Of a stretch of DNA of 64,000 nucleotides, positions 1 to 8,754 are shown piece after piece. The notes beneath the pieces were generated by a model. That model searched no databases and had not been told where the DNA came from. It saw nothing but the letters and a program-made list of their open reading frames with translations. Position 1 is the first letter of the stretch, and the number at the start of each line of letters is the position of its first letter. Made by a program: the position numbers and the translations under genes. Origin of the DNA: an uncultured Methanobrevibacter sp. (lineage in GTDB: Archaea > Methanobacteriota > Methanobacteria > Methanobacteriales > Methanobacteriaceae); contig NZ_CAMJCX010000002.1 of assembly GCF_946404245.1 (NCBI RefSeq), forward strand, positions 1-64,000, written 5' to 3'.

Positions 1-400
1 TTTTTATATAGGTTAATGGTTTGTATGTCCAATTTTTGTAAGGCATTTGACAAGTTATATTTGTTTGTTAAATGTGGAAACAAAATTCACTAAAAAGTAG
101 TAGATAATTTAAAGTGTGTTACGCCAACAGCAACATGAAGCTGATCAAAAGGAACCAAAAGTTGAATAATCCAGATTTGCCATTGCTGATTGGGGAAGTT
201 AATGATGATGTTGTAAATGAAGTCAATGAACATAGTTATATTGAAACTCACGAAAAAGTTCTACCACTTATGCATATTTTTCAATCAACTTTATACAAAT
301 ATTTTGAATTAATATTCATGAAAAGAAAAAGTAGCTATTAATTATATATAACTTAAAAATTAAATCATTAATTAATTAAAATTATTTTGGAGAGAGTTAT

Positions 401-751
401 ATGAAAGGCGATGTATATTACGGAAAAGGTATAAGAGAGTTAAAAGACAGCCATCCTGACTTGTTTGAATTGGTATCAAGCATTAACGATACAGTATGGG
501 ACGGTAAAGTTTTAGATTACAAAACCCAAAAATTAATTGCTATTGGTATCACCGCTTCCCGTGCTGATCCAAGAGCTACCAAAAAACAGATGAGAAGTGC
601 AATTGAAGTATTGGGCATCACCAAAGAGGAAATCGTTGATGTATTGAGAGTTGTACTGTTGACTTCAGGTATGCCTGCATTTTCCAAATCTCTTCAGATT
701 TTAAACAGTGTCACTGAAGCTATTGAAGAGGAAAGAGAAGATAAAGCTTAA
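401..751 (+). CDS. Carboxymuconolactone decarboxylase (AhpD-like) family protein
   Basis: 116 aa ORF with ggagag RBS; all-helical CMD-like sequence (KTQKLIAIGITAS.. pattern). Confidence 0.8.
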   Translation: MKGDVYYGKGIRELKDSHPDLFELVSSINDTVWDGKVLDYKTQKLIAIGITASRADPRATKKQMRSAIEVLGITKEEIVDVLRVVLLTSGMPAFSKSLQILNSVTEAIEEEREDKA

Positions 752-1010
752 TTTTCTCTTACTATTTTTCTTTTTTTAATATTTTGTTGTATTTTGGTCT
801 AGTTTTGTTAATAGTTGTTGATGAGTAGGTTTTCATTGATTCGCATTTAACTCATGATGCTGCCTGGTTAATGTCAAATATGTCCTTGAAATCCGTAAAA
901 TATCAATAATTGTCATTGGTATTAAATTGGTTGCAGTTATTCATTTTCTAAATAGTAGTTAATACTCACATTTAAATAATTAATATGACAAATATTTTTA
1001 TGGTGATAAT

Positions 1011-1307
1011 TTGTTAGAACAATTTTTACCTTTTGTAGGATTAATTATATTTGGAAACATAGAAAACTTGATTCTAGCATCACAAGGTGTAGTTCAAGGC
1101 GCAGACCCTAAAATATTAGGTGGATTAAGTATTATTTGCGTAATTATCTGGTTAACTATTGGAACCGTAGCTACAGAAGTTGCAATCCAATATGCAAATT
1201 ACATCACATTTATTGGTGGTCTTGCAATTGTTATTTTAGGTATTCAAGCAATTCACGGTGCTGTCCAGAACATTGAAAAAACTAAAAGGGGCGAAAACAA
1301 TGGTTAA
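1011..1307 (+). CDS. Small membrane protein, possible half-transporter (copy 1 of tandem pair)
   Basis: TTG start after ggtgat RBS; hydrophobic, GNIENLILASQG motif shared with the next ORF. Confidence 0.7.
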   Translation: MLEQFLPFVGLIIFGNIENLILASQGVVQGADPKILGGLSIICVIIWLTIGTVATEVAIQYANYITFIGGLAIVILGIQAIHGAVQNIEKTKRGENNG

Positions 1308-1581
1308 TTTAAAAGACTATGCTCCATTTTCCGGTTTGCTTATTTTTGGAAACATAGAAAACTTGGTTCTCGCATCACAAGGTGCAGTTGCGCATGTAGA
1401 TCCATATATTTTAGCTGGATTAAGTTTAATTGCTGTAATCATATGGTTCCTTCTTGGAACATACGGAACTAAAGTCGCTATCAAATATGCAGATTATATC
1501 GAGATATTTGGTGGGGTAGTTATTATTATTTTAGGTGTCCAATCTATGATTGAAGCTATGGGAGTTAATCTTTTCCCATAA
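1300..1581 (+). CDS. Small membrane protein, possible half-transporter (copy 2 of tandem pair)
   Basis: ATG at 1300 overlaps the stop of the upstream paralog; GNIENLVLASQG motif; ORF track start 1258 probably too long. Confidence 0.7.
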   Translation: MVNLKDYAPFSGLLIFGNIENLVLASQGAVAHVDPYILAGLSLIAVIIWFLLGTYGTKVAIKYADYIEIFGGVVIIILGVQSMIEAMGVNLFP

Positions 1582-1611
1582 TCTTTTTTTTCTTTTTTTT
1601 GTTTTGAGAAT

Positions 1612-2574
1612 TTAGGCTATAATTTGACGTATCATCAATGCAATACTGAATCCTATAAAAAGAATCATTCCCGGATTTAGAATTATTGTTTTAACTGGTT
1701 CTCTAAGTATTATTTTTCCAGGCAGTTCTGCTATTCGAACATTTTTGAAGCCGCTTAGTTTTATGATGCCGATTAAAAATGATGCAAATATTATCATTAT
1801 GTATAGCACTACAATAACTATGTCGAGAGGCTGCACAAATCCTGAAGTAATGTGCTCTACACCGCTTACGACAAACAGGCTGACGACGGATCCCATCAGG
1901 TTGACGATGATGTGAAGCAGGATTGTGTATTTAATTTTTCCTGTCCTGATATATACATATGCAAAAAAGCCTCCGATTAGGAATGCATAGAAAAACTGGT
2001 TCAGGTTACCATGAAACAGTCCAAACAGAAGTGCGGATAACAGAATGGATGCTTTAGCACCATATTTCATTGTCCTGTCAATCAGCAGTTTTCTAAAGAA
2101 TATTTCTTCAAAAATAGGGCCTATGATGCTTATCAGCATCAGATTAAGCCATATGTCAGATGAATTGATCATGCTTTGGACGGGGTTTGACACCTCAAAT
2201 GGTGTAATGAAGCTGATAAGTGCGGTTATTGCCAGTCCTATGATGTTTCCGGCCCACATCAATGTCAATGTTACTGCGATGTAGGCAATGAATCTCTTAA
2301 CTGTCAATGTGTTTTTTTCCGGTGTTTGCGAATATATTTTTCCCATCAGATAAATTAGAATAGGGAATGGCAGGATATAGTTGCAGATTGCTGAAATTAT
2401 GGTCAGTGAATTGAAATCATAAATTAGGTTGGAATTTAATAGTCCTAAAATGTTTATTATGATTACCTGAATAATTATTGAAGCAATTCCATAAATCAGA
2501 TAGTTGAATCCTACCTTTGAGAAAAATTTTTTATCCACATTCATAATCTCACTAAATTCTATTTTTTGTTTCAA
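1612..2574 (-). CDS. CPBP family intramembrane glutamic endopeptidase
   Basis: Polytopic; EEIFFRKLLIDR and FGLFHGN motifs of CPBP/Abi family. Confidence 0.85.
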   Translation of the reverse strand: MKQKIEFSEIMNVDKKFFSKVGFNYLIYGIASIIIQVIIINILGLLNSNLIYDFNSLTIISAICNYILPFPILIYLMGKIYSQTPEKNTLTVKRFIAYIAVTLTLMWAGNIIGLAITALISFITPFEVSNPVQSMINSSDIWLNLMLISIIGPIFEEIFFRKLLIDRTMKYGAKASILLSALLFGLFHGNLNQFFYAFLIGGFFAYVYIRTGKIKYTILLHIIVNLMGSVVSLFVVSGVEHITSGFVQPLDIVIVVLYIMIIFASFLIGIIKLSGFKNVRIAELPGKIILREPVKTIILNPGMILFIGFSIALMIRQIIA

Positions 2575-2601
2575 GTAACTATTAACTTTTAACTGTTAAA
2601 A

Positions 2602-2618
2602 ATTTAGGCATTCCAAAA
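2602..2618. promoter_or_regulatory. Degenerate DtxR-like box TTAGGCATTCCAAA
   Basis: Between divergent 1612..2574(-) and 2674..2955(+); 3 mismatches to TTAGGTATACCTAA. Confidence 0.35.
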
Positions 2619-2643
2619 TATTTATATAATATTTTCAATATAA

Positions 2644-2657
2644 TTAGGTATACCTAA
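2644..2657. promoter_or_regulatory. Perfect palindrome TTAGGTATACCTAA, DtxR/IdeR-like box
   Basis: 14-bp palindrome 16 bp upstream of ferredoxin start; recurs at 4981, 5036 and 63835. Confidence 0.65.
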
Positions 2658-2673
2658 AAATGAGGCGTGTGAA

Positions 2674-2955
2674 ATGAGAAGTAGGCATGGTATGGGTCAT
2701 TCTTCAATTGGCCTGGAATTGGGTATGCACTTGTTTTCTGAATTTTTAAGGTCATCACATAAATCACGATGGCGCATAGGAAATGATATTCATAAGTGCA
2801 CATTATGTGGAAAATGCGAATTTGTCTGTCATGTTAATGCAATCACTGTCAGCGGGCATAATAAGACATGGACATTGAACAACAGAAGGTGCAATCAGTG
2901 TTTGGAATGTCTGATGAAATGTCCTGCACGCTGTCTAACACAGGTTAGGCTATAA
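2674..2955 (+). CDS. His-rich N-terminus 2[4Fe-4S] ferredoxin-like protein
   Basis: CTLCGKCEFVCHVNA and CNQCLECLMKCPA clusters; MRSRHGMGHSS N-terminus. Confidence 0.8.
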   Translation: MRSRHGMGHSSIGLELGMHLFSEFLRSSHKSRWRIGNDIHKCTLCGKCEFVCHVNAITVSGHNKTWTLNNRRCNQCLECLMKCPARCLTQVRL

Positions 2956-3303
2956 TTTCTTAAAACAATTGTTATCCTATATTTTATCTTTAAAATTCGA
3001 GAATACCTCGACTTCTGCAAGTCGGGGATGAATTGAAAAGTTGGGTGTACTTTTGTTAATTGTCTATATAATTAGTTATTTTTTAAAATAAGCTTTTTTT
3101 ATAAGGTATTTAGGGGGATTATTATATTCACTATACTTTTTGATTTTCATATTAATATTGGAAAATTAATACTTTTCATATGCTCTCTTACTATTTCTTT
3201 ATAAATGGGGAAGTTGTTAATTTAATATTAGTGAGTCTTTAATTTTTGTATGTTAAAATTAAAGAACCATATAGTTTTAATTCAAAAATGTGGTGGATAT
3301 ATA

Positions 3304-4449
3304 ATGGATAAACGAGTAATGGCTATTAAGGTTAGACTTAAACCTTCACCTGAACAAATTGAAGAGTTTCATAAGAATTTCGGCTGTGTCAGGAAAGTTT
3401 ACAATCTAACCTTAAATGAATACAACAAATTATACGAAAAGGATAACAGTATAAAACCCAATTACACCTTCTTATATAATTTGATGATGAAATACAAAAA
3501 ATCAATCCCTTATTTGGATAAAATGGAATCCACAAGTTTACAGCAGTCCATAAGAGACTTAACCAACGCTTTTAATAATTTTTTTAAAAATCCTGCTCAT
3601 AATCTTCCAACTTTTCATCGCAAAAAAGATAAAAAATTCAGCTTCAGACAAACTATTCCACCAAACAAGAAAATCATAGAAAAAAACAAAATATCATTAA
3701 GAAAATACGGAAAAATACCATTTCAAACCAGTAAAGAGTACAGAAAACTGTTAAACCAACCTGATCTCAAAATCAACAATATAACAATAAAATATGATGG
3801 TATACATTACTATGCTATAATCAACATAAACTATGATACTCTTAAACATTTTGAATTGACTGGAAAGAAAATAGGCGTTGATATAAATTCAAATAAAAAC
3901 GGCTGGATAGTAACAAGCGACGGCGTTAAAGAACATTTCGATGTAAATCATGAAAACAAAATGATAAAATATCTAAACCAATTAATAAGCCCATGCAGAA
4001 AAAAATTAAGCCGAAAAAAGAAAGAATTACTAAAAAGACTACAAAAACAATACAACAAAAGAACCAACAAACTACAAGACTACCTAGAAAAACTTTCTTA
4101 TAACCTCGTAAAAAAATATGATGTCATAGTTTTTGAAAAAAATTATGCTAAAATCAAAATACTCATCGGAGGAGAACAAAATTTGATTTTTCCTCTATCT
4201 GAATTCATAAATAAATTAAAAAAGAAATTTGAATGGTACAAGCCAGAAGCTGAAGGAGTAGTGTTTGTTGATGCCAAAAATACCAGTAAAACATGCCACA
4301 AATGCGGCCATATAAATGAAAATTTAGATGTGAAAACACGAGATTGGATTTGCCCGAAATGCGGTGAAAAATTAGATAGGGATGTCAATGCTGCTATTAA
4401 CATACTTAACCGGTGGAACCCCGGGGATTGCCTAGAAAGCACTCAATAA
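3304..4449 (+). CDS. tnpB: RNA-guided endonuclease TnpB family protein
   Basis: IGVDINSN (RuvC-I), VIVFEKN (RuvC-II), CHKCGH..CPKCG zinc ribbon, DRDVNAAINIL (RuvC-III); likely start ATG 3304 rather than 3250. Confidence 0.9.
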   Translation: MDKRVMAIKVRLKPSPEQIEEFHKNFGCVRKVYNLTLNEYNKLYEKDNSIKPNYTFLYNLMMKYKKSIPYLDKMESTSLQQSIRDLTNAFNNFFKNPAHNLPTFHRKKDKKFSFRQTIPPNKKIIEKNKISLRKYGKIPFQTSKEYRKLLNQPDLKINNITIKYDGIHYYAIININYDTLKHFELTGKKIGVDINSNKNGWIVTSDGVKEHFDVNHENKMIKYLNQLISPCRKKLSRKKKELLKRLQKQYNKRTNKLQDYLEKLSYNLVKKYDVIVFEKNYAKIKILIGGEQNLIFPLSEFINKLKKKFEWYKPEAEGVVFVDAKNTSKTCHKCGHINENLDVKTRDWICPKCGEKLDRDVNAAINILNRWNPGDCLESTQ

Positions 4450-4512
4450 ACGATTGAGTAATAAAAACAAAACTCTAGGAATCCTCGCCTTCTTCAAGGC
4501 GAGGTTGTTCAA
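4450..4512 (+). ncRNA. Putative omega-RNA 3' segment / right-end hairpin
   Basis: Downstream of the tnpB stop, perfect 9-bp stem CCTCGCCTT-CTTC-AAGGCGAGG at 4483-4504. Confidence 0.45.
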
Positions 4513-4650
4513 ATGGGACGTAGACACAGACATGGTAGATCACCTAGTTTGTTGCATTTGTTAGCTCCTGGGCACTATCCCGCAAAGGCTAATTTAATCC
4601 ATGATGTTGCATTAGGTGCTCTTATCGCTCGTGAGATTATTAAGAAATAA
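4513..4650 (+). CDS. 45-aa His/Arg-rich small protein (not in ORF track)
   Basis: MGRRHRHGRSPSLLHLLAPGHYPAKANLIHDVALGALIAREIIKK; GAGGT 7 nt upstream of ATG; N-terminus resembles MRSRHGMGHSS of the 2674 ORF. Confidence 0.55.
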   Translation: MGRRHRHGRSPSLLHLLAPGHYPAKANLIHDVALGALIAREIIKK

Positions 4651-4980
4651 TTTCTCTACTATTTTTTTTATTCTGATTTTCAATTTAGGTTTGCTTAAAA
4701 TTCTTTATTTCCAATTCTTTCTATTTTTAGGATTATCTAAACTATTTTTTTGATTATCAAAAATTATTTTTTTATTTAACTAAATATTATTCTTTGTTTA
4801 ACTTAAAAAAGCTCTTAAAATCGAATACTTTAAATATGATAAATTAGTTAATCTAATATGTCAAATAACTCATGTGGCTAAATTGAGGATGGAACTGTCA
4901 CGGGGTTATATTTGCAGATGTAATCAAATTACTTTTTTTCTGAGCTTCAAGTTTTGATTTTATACAATATTCCCTTGTAT

Positions 4981-4994
4981 TTAGGTTTGCCTAA
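4981..4994. promoter_or_regulatory. DtxR-like box TTAGGTTTGCCTAA
   Basis: Upstream of 5092 gene; matches the 2644 palindrome. Confidence 0.6.
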
Positions 4995-5035
4995 AATATA
5001 TATAATATTGTTTACATATGTAGTGATGTGATAAT

Positions 5036-5049
5036 TTAGTTTTGCCTAA
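5036..5049. promoter_or_regulatory. DtxR-like box TTAGTTTTGCCTAA
   Basis: Second copy 55 bp downstream of the first, ahead of the 5092 gene. Confidence 0.55.
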
Positions 5050-5091
5050 ATTATCAGGTAAATTAAAAATTTTTTTTAGGATGGTATAGAA

Positions 5092-5358
5092 ATGAAACGT
5101 GAAGATATAATTAATACTTGTGTAGAACATAAACATGCTTTAATTTTTGCAGCAGGAATCGCAACAGCTATTGTTGGTAAAAAAATATTAGAATCAAAAG
5201 TTGTTAAAGATGCCGCAACCCAAGGTATGGCTACCGTAATGTCTGCTAAAAAAGATGCAGAAGAATGCTTCCAAGACATGAGAGAAAACGCAGAAGACAT
5301 TGTTGTTGACGCTCACGAAGAAGATAAAAAAGAAATTTACGTAGAAGCAAAAGATTAG
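5092..5358 (+). CDS. DUF6110-like small membrane-anchored protein
   Basis: 88 aa, single hydrophobic segment, acidic C-terminus; immediately upstream of the P-type ATPase. Confidence 0.6.
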   Translation: MKREDIINTCVEHKHALIFAAGIATAIVGKKILESKVVKDAATQGMATVMSAKKDAEECFQDMRENAEDIVVDAHEEDKKEIYVEAKD

Positions 5359-5382
5359 ATTTAATTTTTCAAGGTAATAAAA

Positions 5383-7530
5383 ATGAAATATCAAGTAATG
5401 CATGATAGCGGGCCTCGTTTAAGAGTCCGTGCCGGCCAATGGGCCTTCACAAAAGAGGAAGGCTACGGTCTCGCTTCATTACTTTTAGATCAGGATTTTA
5501 TTCATGACGTTTTCACATCACACAGAAACGGCAGTATAACAATATACTATGACGGTGATACTGAAAGCAAGCAAAAAATATTCAGTATTCTAAACGGAAT
5601 AACCATTGACGATTTGTTTGAAGCTGAACCAACTCAGACTCAGGTTTCAAAAGAAATCACTGACGATTTCTACCTGAAACTGTCCAAAATGATTGGACGC
5701 AGGTTGCTTGGAAGATGGTTCCTGCCACTCCCAATCAAAAACGCTTTAACAATCTATCGTGCAATCCATTATGTTTGGAATGGATTGGACAGCTTAACAG
5801 ATTTCCGTGTTGATGTGGCTTTACTCGATGGTGCTGCAGTTGCAGGGGCATTGTTACAAGGACAATACCAGCCTGCAAGTTCCATGATGTTCTTGTTGTC
5901 AATCTCCGACGCTTTAGAAGACTACACAGTACAGAAAGCTAAAAGTACATTAAAAGACAGTTTAGCTTTAAATATTGATACAGTTTGGGTAGTCGGAGAC
6001 GACGGCGAGGAAAAACAAGTCCCTGCATTGGATATTGAAAAAGGAGATAAAATCAAAGTCCATATGGGTGATGTGATCCCTGTTGATGGAAAAGTAGTTG
6101 ACGGCGAGGCAATGGTTAATGAAGCTTCAATGACCGGGGAACCGTTAGCGGTTCACAAGACTGAAGGCAAGACAGTTCATGCCGGAACAGTCATTGAAGA
6201 GGGAAATATTATTGTCGAAGTTTATTCAATGAATAAGGAAACCAGATTAAACAAGATTATTGACCTAATTGAAAATTCAGAGGATTTAAAGGCTGAAACT
6301 CAAAGTAAGGCAGAAAAACTTGCTGATTCAATTGTCCCATACAGTTTCCTTGCAACAGCATTGACATATCTGATTACAAGAAATGCATCAAAGGCATTGT
6401 CTGTACTGATGGTTGATTTCTCATGTGCAATCAAATTGACCACTCCACTATCCATCATATCTGCAATGCGTGAAGCATCAGACAACAGAATGATGGTTAA
6501 AGGTGGAAAATTCCTTGAAGCTTATGCAAATGCCGACACCATTGTATTCGATAAGACCGGAACATTGACCAACGCAACACCGAAAGTTGTTGAAGTCATT
6601 CCAATGTCCAGAAGATACAAACGCAATGACATCCTAAGGATGGCGGCATGTATTGAGGAACACTTTGCACACAGTATCGCTACAGCTATCGTAAAACAGG
6701 CTGAAGAGGAAGGTCTCAAACATGAAGAGGACCACAGTGAAGTTGAATATATCGTAGCTCACGGTATTGCAACCGAATATGACGGTAAACGTGCAGTAAT
6801 CGGATCAAGACACTTCCTGTTTGACGATGAGGGAGTCAAGCTAACCAAAGCTCAAGAGAAAAAGGTCGAAAAAGAGGCAAAAGAGCATTCTGTTGTTTAT
6901 CTGGCAATCGACGGAAAACTTGAAGGACTCATTTGCATTGACGACCCTGTCCGTGAAGAGGCAAAATACGTAATCGAAGAGCTGAAATCATTGGGCATTG
7001 AAAATGTCATCATGCTCACAGGAGACAGTGAAAGCGGTGCTAAAGCAGGTGCTAAGGCACTGGGCATCACCGAATACAGGTCACAAGTGCTTCCTGAAGA
7101 CAAGTCAAGGATTGTTGAAGAGCTTAAGGCTGAAGGCAAGACAGTTATCATGGTAGGGGACGGCATTAATGATTCACCTGCTCTTGCGGCTGCGGATGTG
7201 TCCGTTTCAATGAAACATTCATCTGATATTGCCCGTGAGGTTGCGGATATTTCACTGCTTTCCGATGATTTGTATGATCTTGTAACACTTAGAAAACTGA
7301 GTGCAGGAATGTTGGACAAAATCAACTCCAACTACCGCAACATTGTTGCAGTAAACGGTTCACTATTGGTTTTAGGCGTAATGGGTGTAATTCCACCGTC
7401 AACATCTTCAATGGTGCATAATCTGTCTACAATGCTGTTCGGTGCAATGAGTACCAAATCTGTTTTAAAAGATAATGATTTCTCAAACGATATTGAAGTA
7501 GAGGCTATTGAAGTAGCTGATGCTTCATAA
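5383..7530 (+). CDS. Heavy-metal-type (P1B-like) P-type ATPase
   Basis: TGEP, DKTGTLT, MVGDGINDSPAL motifs; TM4 reads DFSCAIKLTTP. Confidence 0.9.
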   Translation: MKYQVMHDSGPRLRVRAGQWAFTKEEGYGLASLLLDQDFIHDVFTSHRNGSITIYYDGDTESKQKIFSILNGITIDDLFEAEPTQTQVSKEITDDFYLKLSKMIGRRLLGRWFLPLPIKNALTIYRAIHYVWNGLDSLTDFRVDVALLDGAAVAGALLQGQYQPASSMMFLLSISDALEDYTVQKAKSTLKDSLALNIDTVWVVGDDGEEKQVPALDIEKGDKIKVHMGDVIPVDGKVVDGEAMVNEASMTGEPLAVHKTEGKTVHAGTVIEEGNIIVEVYSMNKETRLNKIIDLIENSEDLKAETQSKAEKLADSIVPYSFLATALTYLITRNASKALSVLMVDFSCAIKLTTPLSIISAMREASDNRMMVKGGKFLEAYANADTIVFDKTGTLTNATPKVVEVIPMSRRYKRNDILRMAACIEEHFAHSIATAIVKQAEEEGLKHEEDHSEVEYIVAHGIATEYDGKRAVIGSRHFLFDDEGVKLTKAQEKKVEKEAKEHSVVYLAIDGKLEGLICIDDPVREEAKYVIEELKSLGIENVIMLTGDSESGAKAGAKALGITEYRSQVLPEDKSRIVEELKAEGKTVIMVGDGINDSPALAAADVSVSMKHSSDIAREVADISLLSDDLYDLVTLRKLSAGMLDKINSNYRNIVAVNGSLLVLGVMGVIPPSTSSMVHNLSTMLFGAMSTKSVLKDNDFSNDIEVEAIEVADAS

Positions 7531-7646
7531 TCTTTTCTTTTTTTATTTATTTGTCTAAACTACTTTCAATTTTGCCTATTTTTTAAAAAAATATATTAAT
7601 GACTTTAACGATAGTTATGATTAATAGTTAAATGGAGGTAAAACAC

Positions 7647-7856
7647 ATGGCAAATCCTATACTCGCAGCGATATTATCATTCTTGATTCCAGGATTAGGT
7701 CAAATCTATGCTGGTGATATGCAAAAAGGATTAATATTTATTGTAATTTTGATTGTATTGATGATTGTCGGTTTCTTTACAGGATTTTTGACATCAATTA
7801 TTAATATAATTTTCTCAATCTATGCTGCATATGACGCTTACAAATTAGCACAGTAG
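7647..7856 (+). CDS. TM2-domain-like small membrane protein
   Basis: SFLIPGLGQIYAGDMQKGL motif; likely start ATG 7647. Confidence 0.8.
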   Translation: MANPILAAILSFLIPGLGQIYAGDMQKGLIFIVILIVLMIVGFFTGFLTSIINIIFSIYAAYDAYKLAQ

Positions 7857-7995
7857 ATTTTTGATTTTATTCAATATTCTTAAATTTCTTTTTTTTATTT
7901 TCTTTTTCTCTTTTTGTTCATGACTATTTTTTTTAAAGTTTTTATATGATGTTAACATAATTATTAATGTATAAAAATTTTAATTAAGTGATGAA

Positions 7996-8745
7996 ATGTT
8001 TGATAATTACAAGAATAAATTTATTCCGTTAATTGTGCCAGTAATTTTAATATTATTCTGGTATTTAATAACTAATGGATTTGGATTATTTTCTTCATAT
8101 ATTCTACCAGGTCCTTTAGATGTGATAAATTCAGCTTGGAACGTCATTGAAAACGGAAAACTTCTAACAAATACTATCGATACTTTATTCAAAGTATTTG
8201 CAGGTTTGATTTTAGCTTCTGTTGTAGCTATTCCTGTAGGTATTATTCTCGGATGGTATAAAACCTTGGAAGACTTATGTACCTTTGTAATAAGTATTCT
8301 AAGACCGATTCCTCCTGTTGCATGGATTCCATTTTCAATTCTTTGGTTCGGTATCGGAACCGTTCCTGCAGTGTTTATTATATTTATGGGATGTGTGTTC
8401 CCTATTTTGGTTTACACCATAGATGGGGTCAAAAGAACTGATAAGGTGTTAGTGGAATCTGCTCAGACTTTAGGTGCTAACGACTGGAACGTTTTAAGAA
8501 GAGTTGTAGTTCCTTCAACCGTTCCGTATATCGTTTCCGGTTTAAAAGTAGGTATTGGAATCGCTTTGATGTGTACAATTTCAGCGGAAATGATCGGTTC
8601 AAGCAGCGGTTTAGGTTACATGATTTTAACAGCAACCAACCTGTTTGATACAGGTACTACTGTTGTAGGTATGTTAGTAATTGGTCTGATAGGACTTGTA
8701 TTTGACTTTGTATTTACAAAAGCTCAGGATAGGATATTTTGGTAG
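7996..8745 (+). CDS. ABC transporter permease (SsuC/TauC-like)
   Basis: BPD_transp_1-type permease; VESAQTLGANDWNVLRRVVVPSTVPYIVSGLKVGIG. Confidence 0.85.
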   Translation: MFDNYKNKFIPLIVPVILILFWYLITNGFGLFSSYILPGPLDVINSAWNVIENGKLLTNTIDTLFKVFAGLILASVVAIPVGIILGWYKTLEDLCTFVISILRPIPPVAWIPFSILWFGIGTVPAVFIIFMGCVFPILVYTIDGVKRTDKVLVESAQTLGANDWNVLRRVVVPSTVPYIVSGLKVGIGIALMCTISAEMIGSSSGLGYMILTATNLFDTGTTVVGMLVIGLIGLVFDFVFTKAQDRIFW

Positions 8746-8754
8746 GTGTTATGA

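Larger units (their letters stand above)
2998..4512 (+). mobile_element. Solo-TnpB IS200/IS605-like element
   Basis: TnpB CDS flanked by homologous hairpins CCTCGACTTCTGCAAGTCGGGG (3006-3027) and CCTCGCCTTCTTCAAGGCGAGG (4483-4504); no tnpA nearby; exact ends approximate. Confidence 0.7.

Noticed and set aside
114-341. 75-aa ORF near the left edge
   Set aside because: GTG start, no recognisable family, AT-rich flanks; possibly a decayed gene but unsupported.
6897-7331. 144-aa minus-strand ORF inside the P-type ATPase
   Set aside because: Lies entirely within strongly conserved ATPase coding sequence; low-complexity Ser-rich shadow ORF.
7604-7617. TTAACGATAGTTAT, one mismatch from the ATAAC-N4-GTTAT motif, upstream of the TM2-like gene
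   Set aside because: Single occurrence in AT-rich DNA with a mismatch and no sulfur-related neighbour; chance is plausible.
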